64,000 bases of DNA from Epiperipatus broadwayi (lineage: Eukaryota > Onychophora > Udeonychophora > Euonychophora > Peripatidae): positions 616,001 to 680,000 of the forward strand of contig JAQFVV010006427.1 of NCBI GenBank assembly GCA_028023455.1, in the 5' to 3' direction. This document shows positions 1 to 17,679 of this stretch, piece by piece. Within the stretch, counting starts at the first letter, position 1. Each line of letters begins with the position of its first letter. A model generated the notes under the pieces. The model saw nothing but the letters and a program-made list of their open reading frames with translations, did not search any database and had not been told where the DNA came from. Made by a program: the position numbers and the translations under genes.

Positions 1-52
1 CTGCACTTCTAACATTTACATAAAATTTTCTAGACATACATGAAAATTGACA

Positions 53-2616
<2,564 letters not shown>

Positions 2617-2619
2617 GCC

Positions 2620-5600
2620 CTTGTCTGTAGGTCATAATAAGGTAGAATGGTCAATTAAAAAAAAATTTTTTTTTAAATTTTAAGATATGTTTGTATGATA
2701 TATAAATAATAGTAGGATAATTAAATTTTATAGTACAATTTAAAGCTGAAAATACCTGGTATATAAAAATGTAAAGGATTATTTTAAAAGAAAACAGTTA
2801 AATAAAGCTTAATTATATTCTTGCTTATGGTTGTAAAAGCTGGCCATATAAAATAATACAGCTATAAATAGTTAAAAGTATATTAATAATTTGAATCTAA
2901 TATTTTTAAAACTAATAAATTAAATAAATGCTATATGCAGTGTATAATTATATTTAATAGTCAAAATTAATAGAGTATATTTTAAAATAAACTTTATGAT
3001 GGTGAGAATTATATTTAGTTCTACATTTTTTAATTATTTTCCAAATTTTTATAAAATATATCAGTTTTGGTAATTTAGACCGAGACGTAAATAAAAAATC
3101 ATTTGATAAAGTTAGTAAACACGTGACTGTATATTATATACCTTCACACACACGCTTGTTAGAATAATAATAAAGTTTGTGAATTAGGAAACTAAATATA
3201 ATTGCCATCGATCCTTAAAGTAAAAGTTAAAATATTAAATATTATTTTAATAATTGTTTTTAAAAGTTTAAATAATTTTGATAAAAGTATAATTGAATTT
3301 AAAAAGTACTAGTCTAAATAATATTTAAGACATTACGTCATCAATTCTTTATTTTAACAGTCTAGTATGTTATAAAACTAAAATGTGTAAATCTGTTCGC
3401 GCTAAAAAGTCATTAACCAATCAACGGAGGTAAATTAGCAGACAAAATATAAGAATTAGACGGAGCGGGGGGAGAAGTAATGTGTAAGTGAAAGAGAAAG
3501 TAACATATTTTTTTAGCTGATAACACCATAGCTAGAAAAGTGATATAAATTTAAAATTTTGTATTTATTTTAAAAGTTTTTTTGTAACATATAATATATT
3601 TTGACTGCCTCCATATGGATTGCTAATTTTAAAAGTTATCTTACCAGGATATTTTATTCAAGTTTAACCAAAAAACCCTACAGTAAAATGGAAGTACAAG
3701 GAAAAATACCTAAAAATATTGCTAAAGGAAAAATATTTGGAAAGTGTCTTAATACAGCTTTATTTATGCTCAACCAGAAACTTGTTATTATCACTCAGAG
3801 AAATATAATTGGGACGCTATATGAAAACTTAAAAGAGAAGTTACTTGCCGTCAGGAAAAAATTATGACGCACCAATTTTATAAGGCTACTTTGAAGTTAT
3901 TTTATTCTTCTCTATGGAAAAATTTAATATGCGTTTTTATTATAAAGAAAAATTATGTAAAAGATATAATGAAAAAAGAATGTTTATCTTTTAAAAAGAG
4001 ACATTATAAAAATATAGTACCAGAAATTTCAAAGAAAGAAAAAAGTAATAGAATAATATGAAAGTGCTATTATTGTGTTTTATAGAAAAGGAACCGAAAA
4101 ACTTTATCTAAGAGGAATTAGAAAAATATTATAAAGTATTCATTGGAGGAAATGCTTGAAAAAAAAAAAATATAAAATTAAATTACTTAGTGAAAATGGA
4201 TCCATGGAAACAGAAAATTTTATTGAAGATTGAAACAAAAGTACCCAGAGGATGCATCGTAAAAGTCGCGCGGGAAAATAATAGCAGACAATATTAGAAG
4301 AGAATATCAGAATTAATAATTGTGTTCAATATTATGAAAACCAAGGATTGTCATCTATGAATATTGACTAAACAGAGCAATTATTGTTTTACTTTAAAAA
4401 TAGAACATTAAGTGACTGAAGAAGAAATAATATACAATTTTTTTTTTTGCTTTAATATGAACGATTTTCAAGAAAGTTTTATGAAGAAGTACCGTAAATA
4501 TAATTTAAATATTTTATTAATTTATTTTTAAATATAAAATGCTATGTGAGATTAGGGAAAACATATAAACATAAATTTAGTAATATTAAAAAATTAAATA
4601 TAATAGCTTGATATAATGATAGGTATATTGTTTAAAAATAAAGTGTATGTATGGGAGTATTGTATCTACAAGAATCAAATGGATGGTGAAGCCTACAGAA
4701 TGCGATTGAGAAGATAAAGATCGTTTGGTAATTTTGATATTTATTTATAATGCATAATATATTTTTTTTTAGATCATCTATTGATTAAGAATGATGTGTG
4801 AAAGTTTAAATTATATGTACACATTATATACAACATTTTAAAACATATTATGAGATAGGAGTAATTCTGAATATGCATACAATAAGTTATTTAAAGTATA
4901 TTAATAATATAATTCGACAAAACAATTGTGTGATTCTTTTGAACTTTCATATTGTAAAGTATTCAGATATTTTAAAATAGTTTGTATATGATAAAAATAT
5001 ACGAGGAAAGTAGTAAAAGATTTTCTTATAGAACAGCGGAATAGTTTTGAAATAAATGAATTTTATTATTGTTAGAAATGCAGATAGGAATTTGTCGATG
5101 TACTGTATAGAAAAATCTTGAGAAATAAGATCGGATAGTGACTTGGTAGTACTAGTGGAGAGGAAACCAAGATGATGTTTTTGTTAAGAAATAGGAAAAA
5201 TAAAGTATTTGGATCATAGTTAGTTTGTGTGATTTCAGTATAGTTAACTAAGTCCTATGACTGAACACATATAGTTTGGACAGTGTTTTTTTTTTTCATA
5301 TCTTTAAACTTTTTTGATGTTATAATAAAGCTGAAGAAATAGCTTTAGCATCACTCCTATAATAGAGGTTGGTAGACAGGTAAAGGTCACTCCTCTATAG
5401 TGTCTTTTAATTCACTGTGCCATTATTGTCAAGGTTTATGATGAGTAATATTCTAGTTATATTTTGATCCTAGGCATCTATCTTCGCTATCCTTATTTCG
5501 TGAATCTGCATCGTCAGAAAGATATTCTCAAAGAAATAATGAATAAAATAGAACTGAAGATACGTTATCGTTTATGTAAGAATAGTTTATTTACTGGAAT

Positions 5601-7215
5601 GTGTTAGAATTGTGTAACTTTAAAATTGAAAGTCCAAAATATCATAAAGAGAGAAAGAATCATATGATATAGTTTAAAGTTAATTCGGAAATGAATATAA
5701 GATTTTTAGGGGGAAAATCTAAACAAAGTTTTTTTTTTTTTAAAAAGTGATAATAAAATTTGAATGTTTTAAATAATATTTAGAAAATAAATATTGCATA
5801 TTTATTAAGAAAATAATTCAATAATGTGTAATAAACATATATTTGTGCATGGTATGTTAATGGTTGTAATTATATCATCCGAAGTAAGGCTTGAATGAGT
5901 ATATTAGACTTAATAGGCATCGGATAATGAACAATAAAACTTAATACCGAATGTATAAGAATGTTTTTGAATTTGTAGGATTCCATTCATAACCAATATA
6001 AAACTAGAATTTTATTGTTTTGTAGAATGTTTACTACGAATGTAATTTTTGTAAAATTTATAATTTTAATAATAGTAGGGATACAAAGTGTTAATGATAA
6101 TCCGATAAGAAATTCATTTTGTAACAAGCTAACCATAATAAGAAATCCAATAATAATAGTACTGTATTTTCTTAAACATTTAAAAGATAAGAGTTAACTA
6201 GGAAAAATAAATAGAAGTTTGATTTTCATTTTTATAAACTAGTAAAATACTTTTGTGATAGGAGAGTAAGGATATCCAATGTACATAATGTAAAATATTG
6301 TTATTTGTTTATGTTATTAATAAACTTTGTTGTAAATTTATTTTAAAGTTTTGTGTCTTCGTTGTTATTTCTCCACATGGATGCATGATCTGACAATACA
6401 TTTATAATTGAAACAGACATAAAGATTTTGCACAAAAAGTAAACATAAAAGTGTTATAAGAATTTTGAGAATTTATTGGTATATTAAAAAATTAAAAGAT
6501 CATAATTTTATATTATTTACTGGTCATAAGTCGGTCGCCACAATATTACATTAAAATATATGCTAATGTTGCCACACGTATTCTGTTGTCAGATTATTAA
6601 AATACTACCACATACGTATTTATTTATTTCATTTAGGAAGTAATAAGATTATATTATACTATTATTGTTATTATTATTATTTATTATTGTTAATTGCTGT
6701 GTAGTAGATTATGACAATAAAATTCCCTTTTCATAGTTTACTACCGTAATTTTAAATCAGTTAGAATACAATTTATGAACCTGAGATTTTATTTTATTTT
6801 ATTTTATTTATTTTCTTCATTTTATTTAATTGAGCTAGATTCTTATTACAAAGAATATTAAGATATGATTATTATTTTAATCGTAATGAATAGAGCTTAG
6901 AAAGTCGTAAGAATACTATGAGCTAGTTATTTGGTATAGTAAAAAGGGAGTATAGTGTTCTTATGCCATTGAGATAGTATCATGTGGATAATATCTCAAT
7001 GTAGTCTATCTCGTTCCCCGTGTCGTCACTCCATGTCTCATGAAAATAGTAAATATTTGTTAATTAATTTTAAAAATATAACTGTATTTGTATATTAAAA
7101 AAAAAAATTAGAGCTAGTAATCATTTTAATTAATGCTAGATATTTCATTTATTTATTTGGTAACTGAGCTAGAACCCGGAATTTTAAACAAGTATATAAA
7201 ATTTTGGAGGACGTG
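2620..7215. other. AT-rich spacer, no identified gene
   Basis: Around 3400-3480 there is a slightly less AT-rich patch containing ACCAATCAACGG, which resembles a CCAAT box. Frames of 88 and 65 codons follow (3601-3867 and 3864-4061). Neither has a recognisable domain, and the first has no in-frame ATG near its start. A poly(A)-signal-like AATAAA lies near 6318. This could be a decayed transcribed element, but I cannot support a gene. Confidence 0.5.
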
Positions 7216-7219
7216 CGGA

Positions 7220-8850
7220 GGGGGAGATTAGAATATATATATATATATCTGTTACATCTGTTGAAATAAATTAATAAGTTACAAAAAAGAAGGAAAATAT
7301 GAGAGAAAACAAGAAAAATATATTTAAAAGTAGATTATAAAATGTAATTTTGAAAAAATGAAAGATTGCATCTATTTTTTTTCGAATAAAACTATTTTAG
7401 CAGGAATAGGGTGGGGAAATATCTAAAACCTGCTCTCTCTATTTTTTTTATAAATTAAAAAGAAAAAAAAAGAAAACAAATAAATGTAAAAGATTACAAT
7501 AAAAATTAATTAGTAAAAGAAACTTTTGTAAAGTATCTCATCAGCAGGAATGCAATTAATTTGAATGATTTCTGGCTGCTAAAATGTTAGATGAATCTAA
7601 TAAAGATTAGATAAATAAAATGTAAAAATTAAATCAGATTAACATTATAATAAAAATAAATAAACAATGGGAAAGTTAGATATAAAAAGGGCACTTGTCA
7701 ATTGTTAATTATTTATCTATACTTGTCCATAGTTTTTCCAAAAGTTTTGCAGAGTCTTTGAAGAAGTTGTCATCTAATGTTTCCAATTTTCCTGTCTATC
7801 AGATCCATTCAGCATTCAGGGCATAGTTAGAATGACCCTCAGCTATGGAGGACATATAAACAAAAAAACCACATTATCTAGTCACATGTTGCTAGAAAAA
7901 TGTTAGAGTGTTCAGCTGGACTTCATGCCCAAGTTCTCAGCTCCATCAAATGTTTTTGCCTGGAACCAATGCCTAAACTGTGTGTTAGATGCTGCTGCAT
8001 ACCCTCTTTCCCACTGTATGACAGAAGTCTGGAAATAAAGTCAAGAAGCTATCAGTGGAGATCAGAAATCAAGCCATTGCAAAGCTTAAAACCAAAGGAA
8101 AATGCCATCTGCAGAAAAGGTTTCATCATCTCACCAATAATAAAACCAAAGTAAATATACTTTTTGAACTATCAATTGTCTAGACAAATATTTTTCTTTA
8201 ATGAAATGAACTATAAGAGACATTCGTGATAGTGAATTATTAACAAATAATGCGTATTCATTTAATTGTGTTCTGTGTTAATGTTTTATTATATCTATTT
8301 AAATATGTGTTTGTAATAATAAAAGATTTTTTGCTTAAATATTACTTGGTCTATATTCTCTCTTCTTAACTGTATCACCAGTAATCTAAAAATGTAAAAT
8401 ATTTTCATGTATTGGTAGTGGTGTCCACTGATCAAATGTATGATCCAGCCTGGGTAGATTTCAAGTACTAAGTTTGTTTGCCTGTCATCAGGGCATGCTG
8501 GCTATATATAACATATGTGGCTGGAAGGAACCTGAGACTTGATTTCAAAACAAATAAAATGATTTGGATGGCAGATTTTGGCCCAGTAATATGAAGAGGT
8601 GCTTCAGCCAGGAAATATGCTCATAGTTGTGCTTTTATGTAGACTGATTTGAACATAAATATCATTGATGGTTAATCCATCAATGGGATTATATCCCTCT
8701 GCCTAGAATGCCCCATCTATTCCCGTAGGTGTTACAAATGAAAAGATAATCACATAAAGTAAAATATAATAAAGAATAGTTGTTAATAAATAACCAATCT
8801 GATCAAATAATAAAATAATATTTTGAATATAATAAAAATAATAAAGTATC
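7220..8850 (+). repeat. Dispersed 1.6-kb repeat, copy 1
   Basis: This block is collinear with the one at about 11222-12822, at roughly 80-90% identity by eye. Shared landmarks are the start GTTGAAATAAATTAATAAGT (7260), a TATAAAAAGGGC motif (about 7682), AATAAAAGATTTTTTGC (about 8318) and the end AGAATAGTTGTTAATAAATA (about 8773). An 84-codon frame at 7900-8154 (starting MLECSAGLHAQ) is open here but broken by stops and shifts in copy 2, so it is probably not a conserved protein. The TATA-like and poly(A)-like motifs are the best-kept short signals. It may be a non-autonomous element or a duplicated non-coding segment; strand is arbitrary. Confidence 0.85.
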
Positions 8851-11221
8851 ATGAAGGAATATTAATTAGCTTATTAAAGGCAATGGATATCAGTACAAAT
8901 GCCATCCAATGTAGCTACTGATAGGCCATAAATGGCCCAATGTTATTAAAAATTAAAAAGTTCAAAATTAAAATTCACATAGTAATGAAAGTTGAAATGA
9001 GTGAGCAGTTTGAAAAGAGAAATAGACCAAGGCAAGGAAATATATATAAATAAAGATAGGAGAAAAAAGTGGCCAGAGAGATAAATAAATTTGTATATTT
9101 TGGGTTGTTGTAGTCAGGTAGGAATTAGAGAGGACTGAGGAGCGGGTTTTGAGGTTAGTTGAACACTTCATTTGATTTAAATTATTTAAAAATAAGGAGA
9201 ATAAGTATATTGAAAGAAATAATAAAGTTATAAAATTTAAAGAACTAATGCATATTAGAGCAAAAACAAAAATGGAGACTCAAAATAAAGAACTAATATA
9301 GAAATAAATGAAATCATCAGTTTGTTTGAGGAAAAGTTGAAGAGACAGGAAGAAATGTTCAAAAAAGGAATAGAACAGTGGATACAAGGAATAGTGATAG
9401 GAAAGTAATAGAAAATATGAGAACAGATATAAAGTTAGCAGATAAAATAAACAAAACTGAAAATAAACAGGATGAGGAATGAAAATAATATGAGAAGAAA
9501 ATGAAAAACTAATAGAAGGAACAGATATAAGTAAGTTAGCAGAAAAATAGAAGTAATAAAGTTAAAAGGCAAGGAAGATAAGAGTAAATTAGAAAACACC
9601 AACATAAATATTGACAGTAGAAAAGAGAAAAGCACAAGTATGTACACACATTTAAATAGCTTCATACTGTAAATCAATTTTTAAAAATAAAAAATTTCAG
9701 GGGCATGCAGAGCAGGCTCTGACAGAGCACCTTGGCAGCCTGGAATTCTACTTTGCATATAACCAGCTGAGTAAGGAGGTAATAGTCACTATTTCTTGTA
9801 GTCATCTTCAAGGTAATGCTCAGTTTTGGTCAGAACCCCTATATACAAAAACAGCTATGTCATAGAGTATAGGCAATCATTATTAGCAAGCTACTGGAAT
9901 GAAGAGAACCAAGAAAACATTAAACACCAAGTGTCATTAGGATAAATGGTGACCTGGTGAACCCTTCACTCTATTTTTTCTGCTAAAAATGGTGAATGTA
10001 AGATTACTAATTACTAACATACTGAAAGAACAGGAAATCATATGAATACTAAGGCACAATTTCCCACATAATGTGGAACAAATGTTAATTGGGACTAAAA
10101 GAAAAGCAGTAGAGCAGATGGCTAAGTTACTTAGTGTATTTGATAGCACAAGGCCTAATTAAGAAAACAAGGGGATTCAAACTTTTAGAAAGAGAGAAAA
10201 ATATGAATATTGGATCATATAAAAATGATTGGGGTAAAAAGAGAAGATATAAAAAATTGTATAGTCCTAAAAAAAGGGGGTGATCAGTACACCAGCCACA
10301 ATCCAGAAACCAACTGCCCAGAACACCAGGCCAGGCCTAGTAGCAGGTTACAATTTCCTGGCCTGAGCAGATATATAAGAAACCAAAAAAAAACTACCTG
10401 ACAAAAATTAAGTAGGGCTATAGTAATTAGATGAACTTTTAGGCAATGGAAAAAAAAAATCTGTACATGAATTATGAGAATCAAAATAAATAAAATAAAA
10501 GGAAAATAAAAAATTTTAGAGTCATTATATGTGATGGAAATAAACAAAATGATTATATAATATATATTAAGGCTATAACCTTAAGATTATGCACTTAAAT
10601 TGTGGAGTATGGACCTCTAAAAATCTAAACACAATGTTTATGTGATAGTTGTGTTGCAGTTGATTTAGTTTTGGGGTGTGTGTGTATATATAAGTAAAAA
10701 AGAAGTGTTAACAATAGTCTGTTACTTTGTAAACCTATGACCTGAAATGGGCATGGGGGATGATGGAGTCCTATAGTTCTAGGGTGAAGACCCAGTAGAA
10801 AAAGTCATGGGCCCATCAAATACACTGGTAAAGGTTTTTCCAGCATGTCCATAATATTTAAAGATGTATTTTGTTGAATAAGTCGAATGGTCAGTAGACA
10901 TGTTCTGCTATTCTGCTGACATTTCACCCTGAATATATCTATAAGGATGTATGTTGTCCCTGATGGTCATCACAATATATATAATCATGGTATTCAACAT
11001 AGATCACAGCATGGTAAATAGGTAAGTATAAGAGAGGAAACCTCTACAGCTTCTTAGTCTTTAGCAATTCAAAACTTATTTTATAGAAAAATAATAAATA
11101 AATAAAATGAAAATCAAATAGAAAAGCTGAAATCAAATGTCAGAGCTACAATGTATCAAATTGATGCAGTTTACATCTCAAATGGGAAGAAGGATGATGT
11201 AATGCTAATGAGATATAAAAC
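8851..11221. other. Spacer between 1.6-kb repeats, with purine-rich and decayed-repeat patches
   Basis: 9230-9660 is strongly purine-rich on + and gives the low-complexity - strand frame at 9435-9677. Frame remnants on + read like a coiled-coil-type stretch (for example FEEKLKRQEEMFKKGIEQW) interrupted by stops, possibly an old LINE ORF1 but unproven. Patches at about 9700-9900, 10290-10380 and 10730-11050 are less AT-rich and look like worn interspersed repeats I cannot name. Confidence 0.45.
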
Positions 11222-12822
11222 TCACATATATAGATATGCATTACATGTGTTGAAATAAATTAATAAGTTACAAAAAAAGAAGGAAAATATGAAAGAAAAC
11301 AAGAAAAGTATATTTAAAAGTAGATTTTAAAGTATAATTTGTAAAAAAAAAAGATTGCATCATTTTTTTAGAATAAAACTGTTTTAACAGGAATAGAATT
11401 GGAGAAAGATCTAAAATCTGCTCTCTCTTCTTTTTATAAATTAAAAAGAAAATAAGAATAAATGTTTAAAAACAAATAAATGTAAAAGATTAAAATAAAA
11501 TAAATTAGTAAAAAAAACTTTTGTAACACATCTCATCAGCAGGACAGCAATTAATTTGAATGATTCCAGGCTGATAAAATAGTAAATAAATCTAATAAAG
11601 ATTAGATAAAAAAATAAAAAAAATAGTTAAACCAGATTAAAATTATGATAAAAAGAAATAAACAATGAAATATTTAGGTATAAAAAGGGCAGTTGTCTAT
11701 TGTTAATTATTATCCATACTTGTACAGAGTTTTCCAAAATTTATCAAGTCTTTAAAAATGTTGTCATCTAGTGTTTCCAAGTTTCCAGTCCACCAGATCT
11801 TTTCATCACTGAGGACATGGTTAAAACTCTTAGCTATGGAAATATAAATGAAAAAACTGCAGAAGTTAGTAACATGCATTGCTAGAAAACTATTGGAGTG
11901 TTCAGTTGGGGTTCATGACCTCAGTCCTTGGCTCCATCAACTGTTCTTACCTGGAACCAATGTCTAAACTATAACATAGACACTGTTTCTATACTCTCTG
12001 TCATTGTAAGACAGAAATTCAAAAATATACCAAAAAGTCAACCATTGGAAAGTGTTAAGATCAAAGAAAAATGCCAACTGCAAAAAAATGACATTATTTC
12101 AACATAATAAAACCTAGGTAAAAATAATTTTTGAACTATAAATTGTCTAGACAAATATATTTCTTTAATAAAATGAACTATAATGGACATTCATAATAGT
12201 GAATTATTAACAAGTAATGTGTATACATTTATTTGTGTTCTATGTAAATATTTATTATATGTATTTAAATATGTGTTTGTGTGAATAAAAGATTTTTTGC
12301 TTAAATGTTACTTGGTCTATACTCTCTCTTTATTTTTTAAATGCATCACTAGTAATCTAAAAATTTTAAATATTTTATGTGTTAATTAATACTACACTGT
12401 GTCCCCTGATCAAGAGTGTGATCTGGCCTTGGTATATTTCAAATGCTGGGTTTGTATGCTTGTTGTCTGGGCATGCCAGCTATATATAACATATATGGCT
12501 GTATGGTGCCTCAGACTTGTTCTCAAATCAAATAAAGTGCTTTGGATGACAGGTGTTGGCCGTGCAGTATGGAGGAATGCTATAGCCAGGAAATATGGTA
12601 GTGCTTGGGCTTTTGTATAGCCTCGATCTGACCATAGTTATCATTGATGGTTAATCTATCAATGGTATTTAACCCCTCTGCTTGAATATACCATCCATTG
12701 CTGCAGGTATTAAAGAAGAAAAGGTAAAGTAAAATATAATAAAGAATAGTTGTTAATAAATAACCAATATATCCAAATAATAAAATACTACTACTTTGAA
12801 TATAATAAAAATAATAATGTAT
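11222..12822 (+). repeat. Dispersed 1.6-kb repeat, copy 2
   Basis: Second direct copy of the 7220-8850 block, about 4.0 kb downstream in the same orientation. The shared TATAAAAAGGGC motif is near 11679 and AATAAAAGATTTTTTGC near 12285. Many scattered substitutions and small indels separate the copies, so the duplication is not recent. The copy ends at a (TA)n tract. Confidence 0.85.

Positions 12823-12823
<1 letters not shown>

Positions 12824-12901
<78 letters not shown>
12824..12901. repeat. (TA)n microsatellite
   Basis: About 38 TA units, directly visible, at the 3' border of the 1.6-kb repeat. The (IY)n frame across it is an artefact. Confidence 0.97.
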
Positions 12902-12903
<2 letters not shown>

Positions 12904-15900
12904 GATCTTCTCTTAGGATCATCAACTAATCTAAACCCATGTTTGGGGCTATAATCTGACTTTATGTCCTTCTCTCTGAACGCTGGAATCATATATGAAT
13001 CTGGCTGCACACTTCATGGTACCAAATCCACCTTTGTAACCTTCACTACCCAAATAATCAAGAATATAAGCATAAAGTAACAAAAATGTAAAACTAATGA
13101 GATGATTCTTTTATTGAACAAAGCTTGGCATGAAACTATCGATCTAAAGAAGATCACAAGGTATTTAATAAAGATAATAACTTCTGGTCAAACCAGCTTT
13201 AAAATCCATACCAACAAAATGTGATGAGCTAAATTTGATATTCAGAAAACCAATAAATTAACTAATAATTATATCTCTGGAATGATTATGAAATTAAAAT
13301 TATAAATGAAGTAATAGCAAATTATGATGTAAATGACTAAATGGATAATGAAAATAAGTAATAATTAAATAGTAGAATGAAATGAGTCTGAGAACGAAGA
13401 GAAAAAAATAAAGATGTATGAGAATAATGAATGATTAAGAGGATGATAGAATAAAAGTTAATGAATAGTTAAGATGCTAAAAAAGTAAAAGTTAATGTAT
13501 GATTAATCAATTATGCGAATCAATATCAAATGAGAAACAATAAATAAAAGAGTGATCAAGATGAAACTGAAGAATAATGTTGATGATGGAGACTGAAATC
13601 TTAAACTATAATCTAATATTGTATTAAATGGTACAAAGATAAGTTAAATAAAAATAGGGATTCCAAGCTTGACACAACCAGAATATTTATCATAAAGTTA
13701 AAACAAGCTCTATACATTTTTATGACAAAAAAAGTAATTTATACCATAACGTTTGGTTAACTTTCATAAAACAGTGAAATTAATCTAATTCAAGTCCAAC
13801 TATAGTAAATAACTAGCTATAAAATTTATTACAAATTCAAATTCTACCTTGAAACTTAACAACTAATTCTGCTCAGGGTTTAAACACTCAAAGATCATTA
13901 TACAAAATATACTTGGGTCAGTGAGAGGGATTTTATCACTACCCGAATATAATGCATAAAACAGCTCTTAATATAAACTCAAATTAACAACTATATTTAG
14001 CAGTTCCACAAAAAACTTTATAAACTCAATAAATATTATAAACTTTAGAATTTAAGAAATAGGAATAACTTTTTAATAATTAAACATAATAACTTACCAA
14101 GTTTATTTTCTCAAATAATTACAAACAATGTGATCAAGATCAGTGAATGATAGCTCTGCAAGTTCAACTAAACTGATTAAATCAATATTAAGTGTTTATC
14201 TTTTAGTATATCACCTAAACCAATATATACTTTAGATTAATATTTTAATTGTTAAATGATGATGCCTTAGATGTACTCATAAATTATAGGGCTTAACATA
14301 ATTATTATGATATACCAACCTATAGTTAATTGTATGGTATTGCTTGATGATGATTTTAATATATAATCCTCTGATATGTCGATAGCAATAACAATAATAT
14401 TATGTGTGATAAATTAGCAATAAGACTACAGGTGACTAAATAAATTTTCAAACACTACAAGATTTATTTACAATATTTACAAATTTATTTCAGACACATT
14501 GTCTGAAATAAAACCAATACATCAAATTAAACTCACAGATGAAAAATACTTGGTATCCCATTATTTATACACATAGTAAAGAAAACAAACTAATACAGTA
14601 ATGTTTATAGTATCACTATTATTATTGGCTCTGTTTCTATTATTATTCTATCTTATAGAACAAAAGATTTAAACTTTATTGAAGTTGAATTAGCATTTAA
14701 ATTATAAACAAAATGTACTTAGGTCTTTGGGATATACACAACTTTTTAAATCTAAAAACTTAAAGTTATGATTTAGTGTATTGAACTGTAACTATTTAAT
14801 TTGTCAGAATATGATAATGGTAATTATCATATACAGCACAATTAATAATTTATTATCTTTTAATATGAAAAGATTCATTATATTGATGTGGGGACAGACA
14901 TCATAAGTCAAATGCACATATGACACTAAAACATTACCTATGTCCATAATGTAATCATTGAATATTTAACTGATCTTACTGATCCAATGGCGAATCACTA
15001 CTTGATGAAGGTAAATCCACACTGTTCACATGCATTTCTTGCTCTTTCATTGAGAAGTTCCTCAATCACTAGCAGGTTTTGTTTTAGTCCATCTATAAAT
15101 TGATGAAGATTCAACAACATCATAAGACACTATTCCAATTAGAAAAACACTATATATATATATATATATACCAGTGTTCCTTGGTCTAACATTATTTTAT
15201 CCTTGCTATTTAATTTTGAAATACTAACTTCACCATACATGGTGAAAAACTAACTCTATGACCTCATGAGGGATCTAACAATAAAGGGAGGCTCTACAAA
15301 ACAACACGATAGTTGTATAATAATATGGCTAATTCTAATACCTCTCCATAGGTATAACATGAGGGCTTGTCCTCATCATGAGAAAAATAGAATTCAGACT
15401 ATGGATATCCTCTTTTGGGATTAATTATGCTAACTACGCATTAATTATTACTCAGCCTCGACCATACCATCCTCTCATGGAATCAGTAATGGGTGATTCT
15501 CCATCAGCCCATGCTCAATACTAATATTAATATTATTCTATTTGATGCCATTATGTATGGCACATACTTATCAGCTAAAAGCTGTCACAAATCATTCTCA
15601 ATGTTATAGCAAGGTAAAATAACACTAACAATAAGAGTGGAAACATAAATATTCCATTTTACAATGCAGAAACTATTGATGTATTAATAGACAAACCAAA
15701 ATATATGCAAATGATCATTAATTATTTTAATTTAACAATTATACTTTTGTTATAGCAAGCACTATGCATGTAAATAATGAAGATCAACCTGCATATATAT
15801 TCAAAGTGGACATGTTCATTCCTATGCAAAATTAAAAAATAAAAAAGGCTTAGATCAATTTTTTTTTAATATAAGAAAATAATTTGGTCATTATAGTATA

Positions 15901-17675
15901 TCTTTGACAAAATGTCTGTTTGTTCACCTTTTTAATAATACACTAAAATCTGTTTTAAAATGCAAGAGGTAAATATATCTCTCTGTCTAGATAAATGATA
16001 TTTATCTATTATGTTTTCCCTTAATTGGGAAGATAGAAAAAATATGTGTAATAATAAATGTATATATCTTTATACTTCTTTATATCCCTTTTACTAAATA
16101 TATTTTATACCATATATTTTATAGCACAATAAATATATGTATATAAAAATTCCAAATGACACATGATGTAAGTATTATAACGCTAACACAGCAATAATAA
16201 AAACAATAATAAATGAACATTTTCTTCCATTAGATTTTATCCTATTAATCAAAGTTTATTTCATCCTTGTGATCTCAAATGATAAGAACTGATATTATGA
16301 TGAGTAAATATTCCCAAATAATGCATATATATATTTTTATTATCTTGTTCGATGCTAAAATAACCAGGCAATATTTAAACATTTTCAAGTGTAGCATAAT
16401 TAAAATCGGTTTATCCATATTTTAATCCAGATAATTTTCCTTGAAAATGACTTTAGAGTTTCATTACAATTAACATATTCAACTTTTTAAAATTATTTAT
16501 TGATTTTGTTCTTTCCTTTGTGGTAATGTCTGTAACAACTTTAAGTAATTTGGACATTTTTCAAACATTTTTTTAAAAATTATTATGACGCATAATTCCA
16601 ATAAAATTTTAAAAGTAAATATTTATTTTATTCCATTTTTATTAGTAAAGTATTATGTGTTTAGCAATATTGAGAAGAATTTATTCAATGATAAATATGA
16701 TATCCTTGGCATTTTTAATTAATCTGTAACTCTCTATTTCTATTATTAAGCAAATTTGCGCTAAAGAAAAATTTGCAGATGAGTTTTTTTTTCTTAAAAA
16801 AAAATAGAGAATAAAATCACGCAATTATCTTTTAACTTTATTAAAAGTTATATGATTCAAAAATTACTTTTTTGATTTATTTATTTTATCTTTTGAAATT
16901 TTTCTTTGAAATTATTTTGAATTATTTTATTGAAATTATTATTTATAAGTAAGCACATTCTTCTACTTAATAATAAGTGCGCAAAAACAAACATTTTTTG
17001 TCAGCCCTTTCTTTTAAATGTAAATAATTTGTGCGTCATTTTTAAATCTGAGAATTTAAAAATATAAATGAAATAAAATCAAAAGCTTACTTTCTCTTGA
17101 ATTGTTCTTGTTTTGAAGTCATATTTATTGAAGAAAATTATGATCCACATCGTTCCCATTTCTTCTGTTGCAGTATGACTTTCAGGAATGATCAAATTGA
17201 TAGAAAAACAGTGTTGAATGATAGCAAGGCTTTAAGATTTTCTATTCCAGCATTTTATATAAACAATATTTTATAATCCCACTCAAATAGATTCCAAATT
17301 TTTCTGATTTTTCAGCTTTTTCTTCCTTATTTTGTAAGATTAGAGTTGAAGTCTGTTAATTCTAATTCTTTTTTTTAATCACCCCCTCCCCTAAAACTTT
17401 GTTATATCATATATAGCTTATATTACAAAGCATTGTCGTAACAAATGGACCAATAACTTTAGTGTGAATATATTAATATTACCCCATCTACCATCATTTT
17501 TAATAACTACCCATAATATCAAAAACAATTTTCAATTCACTGCAAAAACTATGCTTAAGAATTAACTATAGTGATTCATTTTACAAGATTTACAAATTTA
17601 ATTTATTTATTTATTTATTTCAATTGCTATTCAACAATAGTAAAATAGCAATATATTGTAACCTATCTTGAATGA
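12902..17675. other. AT-rich spacer with worn repeat patches
   Basis: No frame with recognisable protein similarity. 15000-15560 is less AT-rich than its surroundings and contains a short (TA)n at about 15152-15171. It reads as a decayed interspersed repeat of unknown family. The rest is A/T-rich with poly-A and poly-T runs. Confidence 0.55.
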
Positions 17676-17679
17676 TATG

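Noticed and set aside
3601-4061. Two small frames overlapping by four bases, like a translationally coupled pair
   Set aside because: The context is an AT-rich eukaryotic genome. The first frame lacks an ATG near its start, and neither has recognisable protein features.
7900-8154. 84-codon Cys-containing frame in repeat copy 1
   Set aside because: The corresponding frame in copy 2 (about 11895-12120) is broken and its sequence is not constrained at codon level.
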